A stretch of DNA of 6,413 nt, taken from contig JAATFS010000288.1 of the NCBI GenBank assembly GCA_015655035.1, positions 1 through 6,413 on the forward strand, given 5' to 3'. The notes under the pieces are model-generated. The model searched no databases. It was not told where the DNA came from and worked only from the letters and a program-made list of their open reading frames with translations. Shown here one piece after another: positions 6,242 through 6,413 of this stretch (position 1 is the stretch's first letter; every line of letters starts with the position of its first letter). The stretch comes from Lysobacterales bacterium. GTDB lineage: Bacteria > Pseudomonadota > Gammaproteobacteria > Xanthomonadales > Xanthomonadaceae. The position numbers and the translations under genes were made by a program.

Positions 6242-6413
6242 GAATCGGCAAGGGGTGAAGACAAGGTTCTCGACCTGGCCCGCTAGCGAATCCGTCTCAC
6301 TCGTGCGGGGGAGAGCGGGGCCTCTGAAGACCGGCAGCTGATGAAGTGCCGTGGCGGCTTGCGTTGCACGCGTTGCGCGTAGCGGGCGAACCCGACGCTC
6401 AGGCCGGTTCGTC
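6232..6413. other. Downstream intergenic sequence with small repeats, no gene seen
   Basis: No frame here shows a start with a ribosome binding site or a recognisable product. Present are the heptamer GCGTTGC twice in direct orientation (6361-6367 and 6370-6376), a short CGGG/CCCG hairpin (6383-6386 with 6391-6394), and a 6-bp inverted repeat CGAACC/GGTTCG (6387-6392 with 6406-6411). The last could belong to a terminator or regulatory region of the next gene beyond the window. The two hairpins share bases and could not form together. Confidence 0.4.

Noticed and set aside
5494..6264. Minus-strand open frame of 256 codons opposite the plsB 3' end
   Set aside because: It lies over conserved PlsB C-terminal motifs, so the plus strand is the coding one.
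6387..6411. Possible tRNA T-arm or terminator suggested by CGAACC/GGTTCG near the right edge
   Set aside because: No acceptor or anticodon arm is visible and no T-run follows. A 6-bp inverted repeat cut off by the window edge is not enough.

Overview
The window reads as ordinary chromosomal DNA from a high-GC gammaproteobacterium of the Xanthomonas/Lysobacteraceae type. The basis is the strong G/C preference at third codon positions, an Oar-like TonB-dependent receptor with a signal peptide, and a long proline-rich form of PlsB (881 residues; E. coli PlsB has about 807). The genus is inferred from family resemblance and base composition; no database was searched.

Layout. Positions 1-2102 (minus strand) hold the N-terminal 700 codons of an Oar/CirA-like TonB-dependent outer-membrane receptor; its 3' end lies outside the window. 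Positions 2103-2623 form a 521-bp divergent intergenic region. It contains a plausible plus-strand sigma-70 promoter (CTGACA-N18-CATAAT, 2445-2474), a GGACA/TGTCC dyad overlapping the -10, a pair of GCGTCGAAGT direct repeats 30 bp apart, and a short CGATC/GATCG palindrome closer to the receptor gene. Positions 2624-3586 (plus) encode an unrecognised 320-residue lipoprotein. Positions 3586-6231 (plus) encode PlsB, the glycerol-3-phosphate acyltransferase, starting on the last base of the lipoprotein stop codon (TAATG). Positions 6232-6413 hold no supportable gene, only small repeats and hairpins.

How the genes fit together. PlsB makes lysophosphatidate from glycerol-3-phosphate and acyl-ACP/acyl-CoA at the inner membrane, the first step of phospholipid synthesis. 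The one-base overlap means the upstream lipoprotein is co-transcribed and probably translationally coupled with it, so the lipoprotein may have an envelope or lipid-related role; this is inference. The receptor is divergently transcribed and need not be functionally related.

I found no CRISPR array, RNA gene, insertion sequence, phage gene or defence system. The main points worth following are the uncharacterised lipoprotein coupled to plsB, the operator-like dyad on its promoter, the 30-bp-spaced repeats, and a stem-loop that puts the plsB stop codon in its loop.
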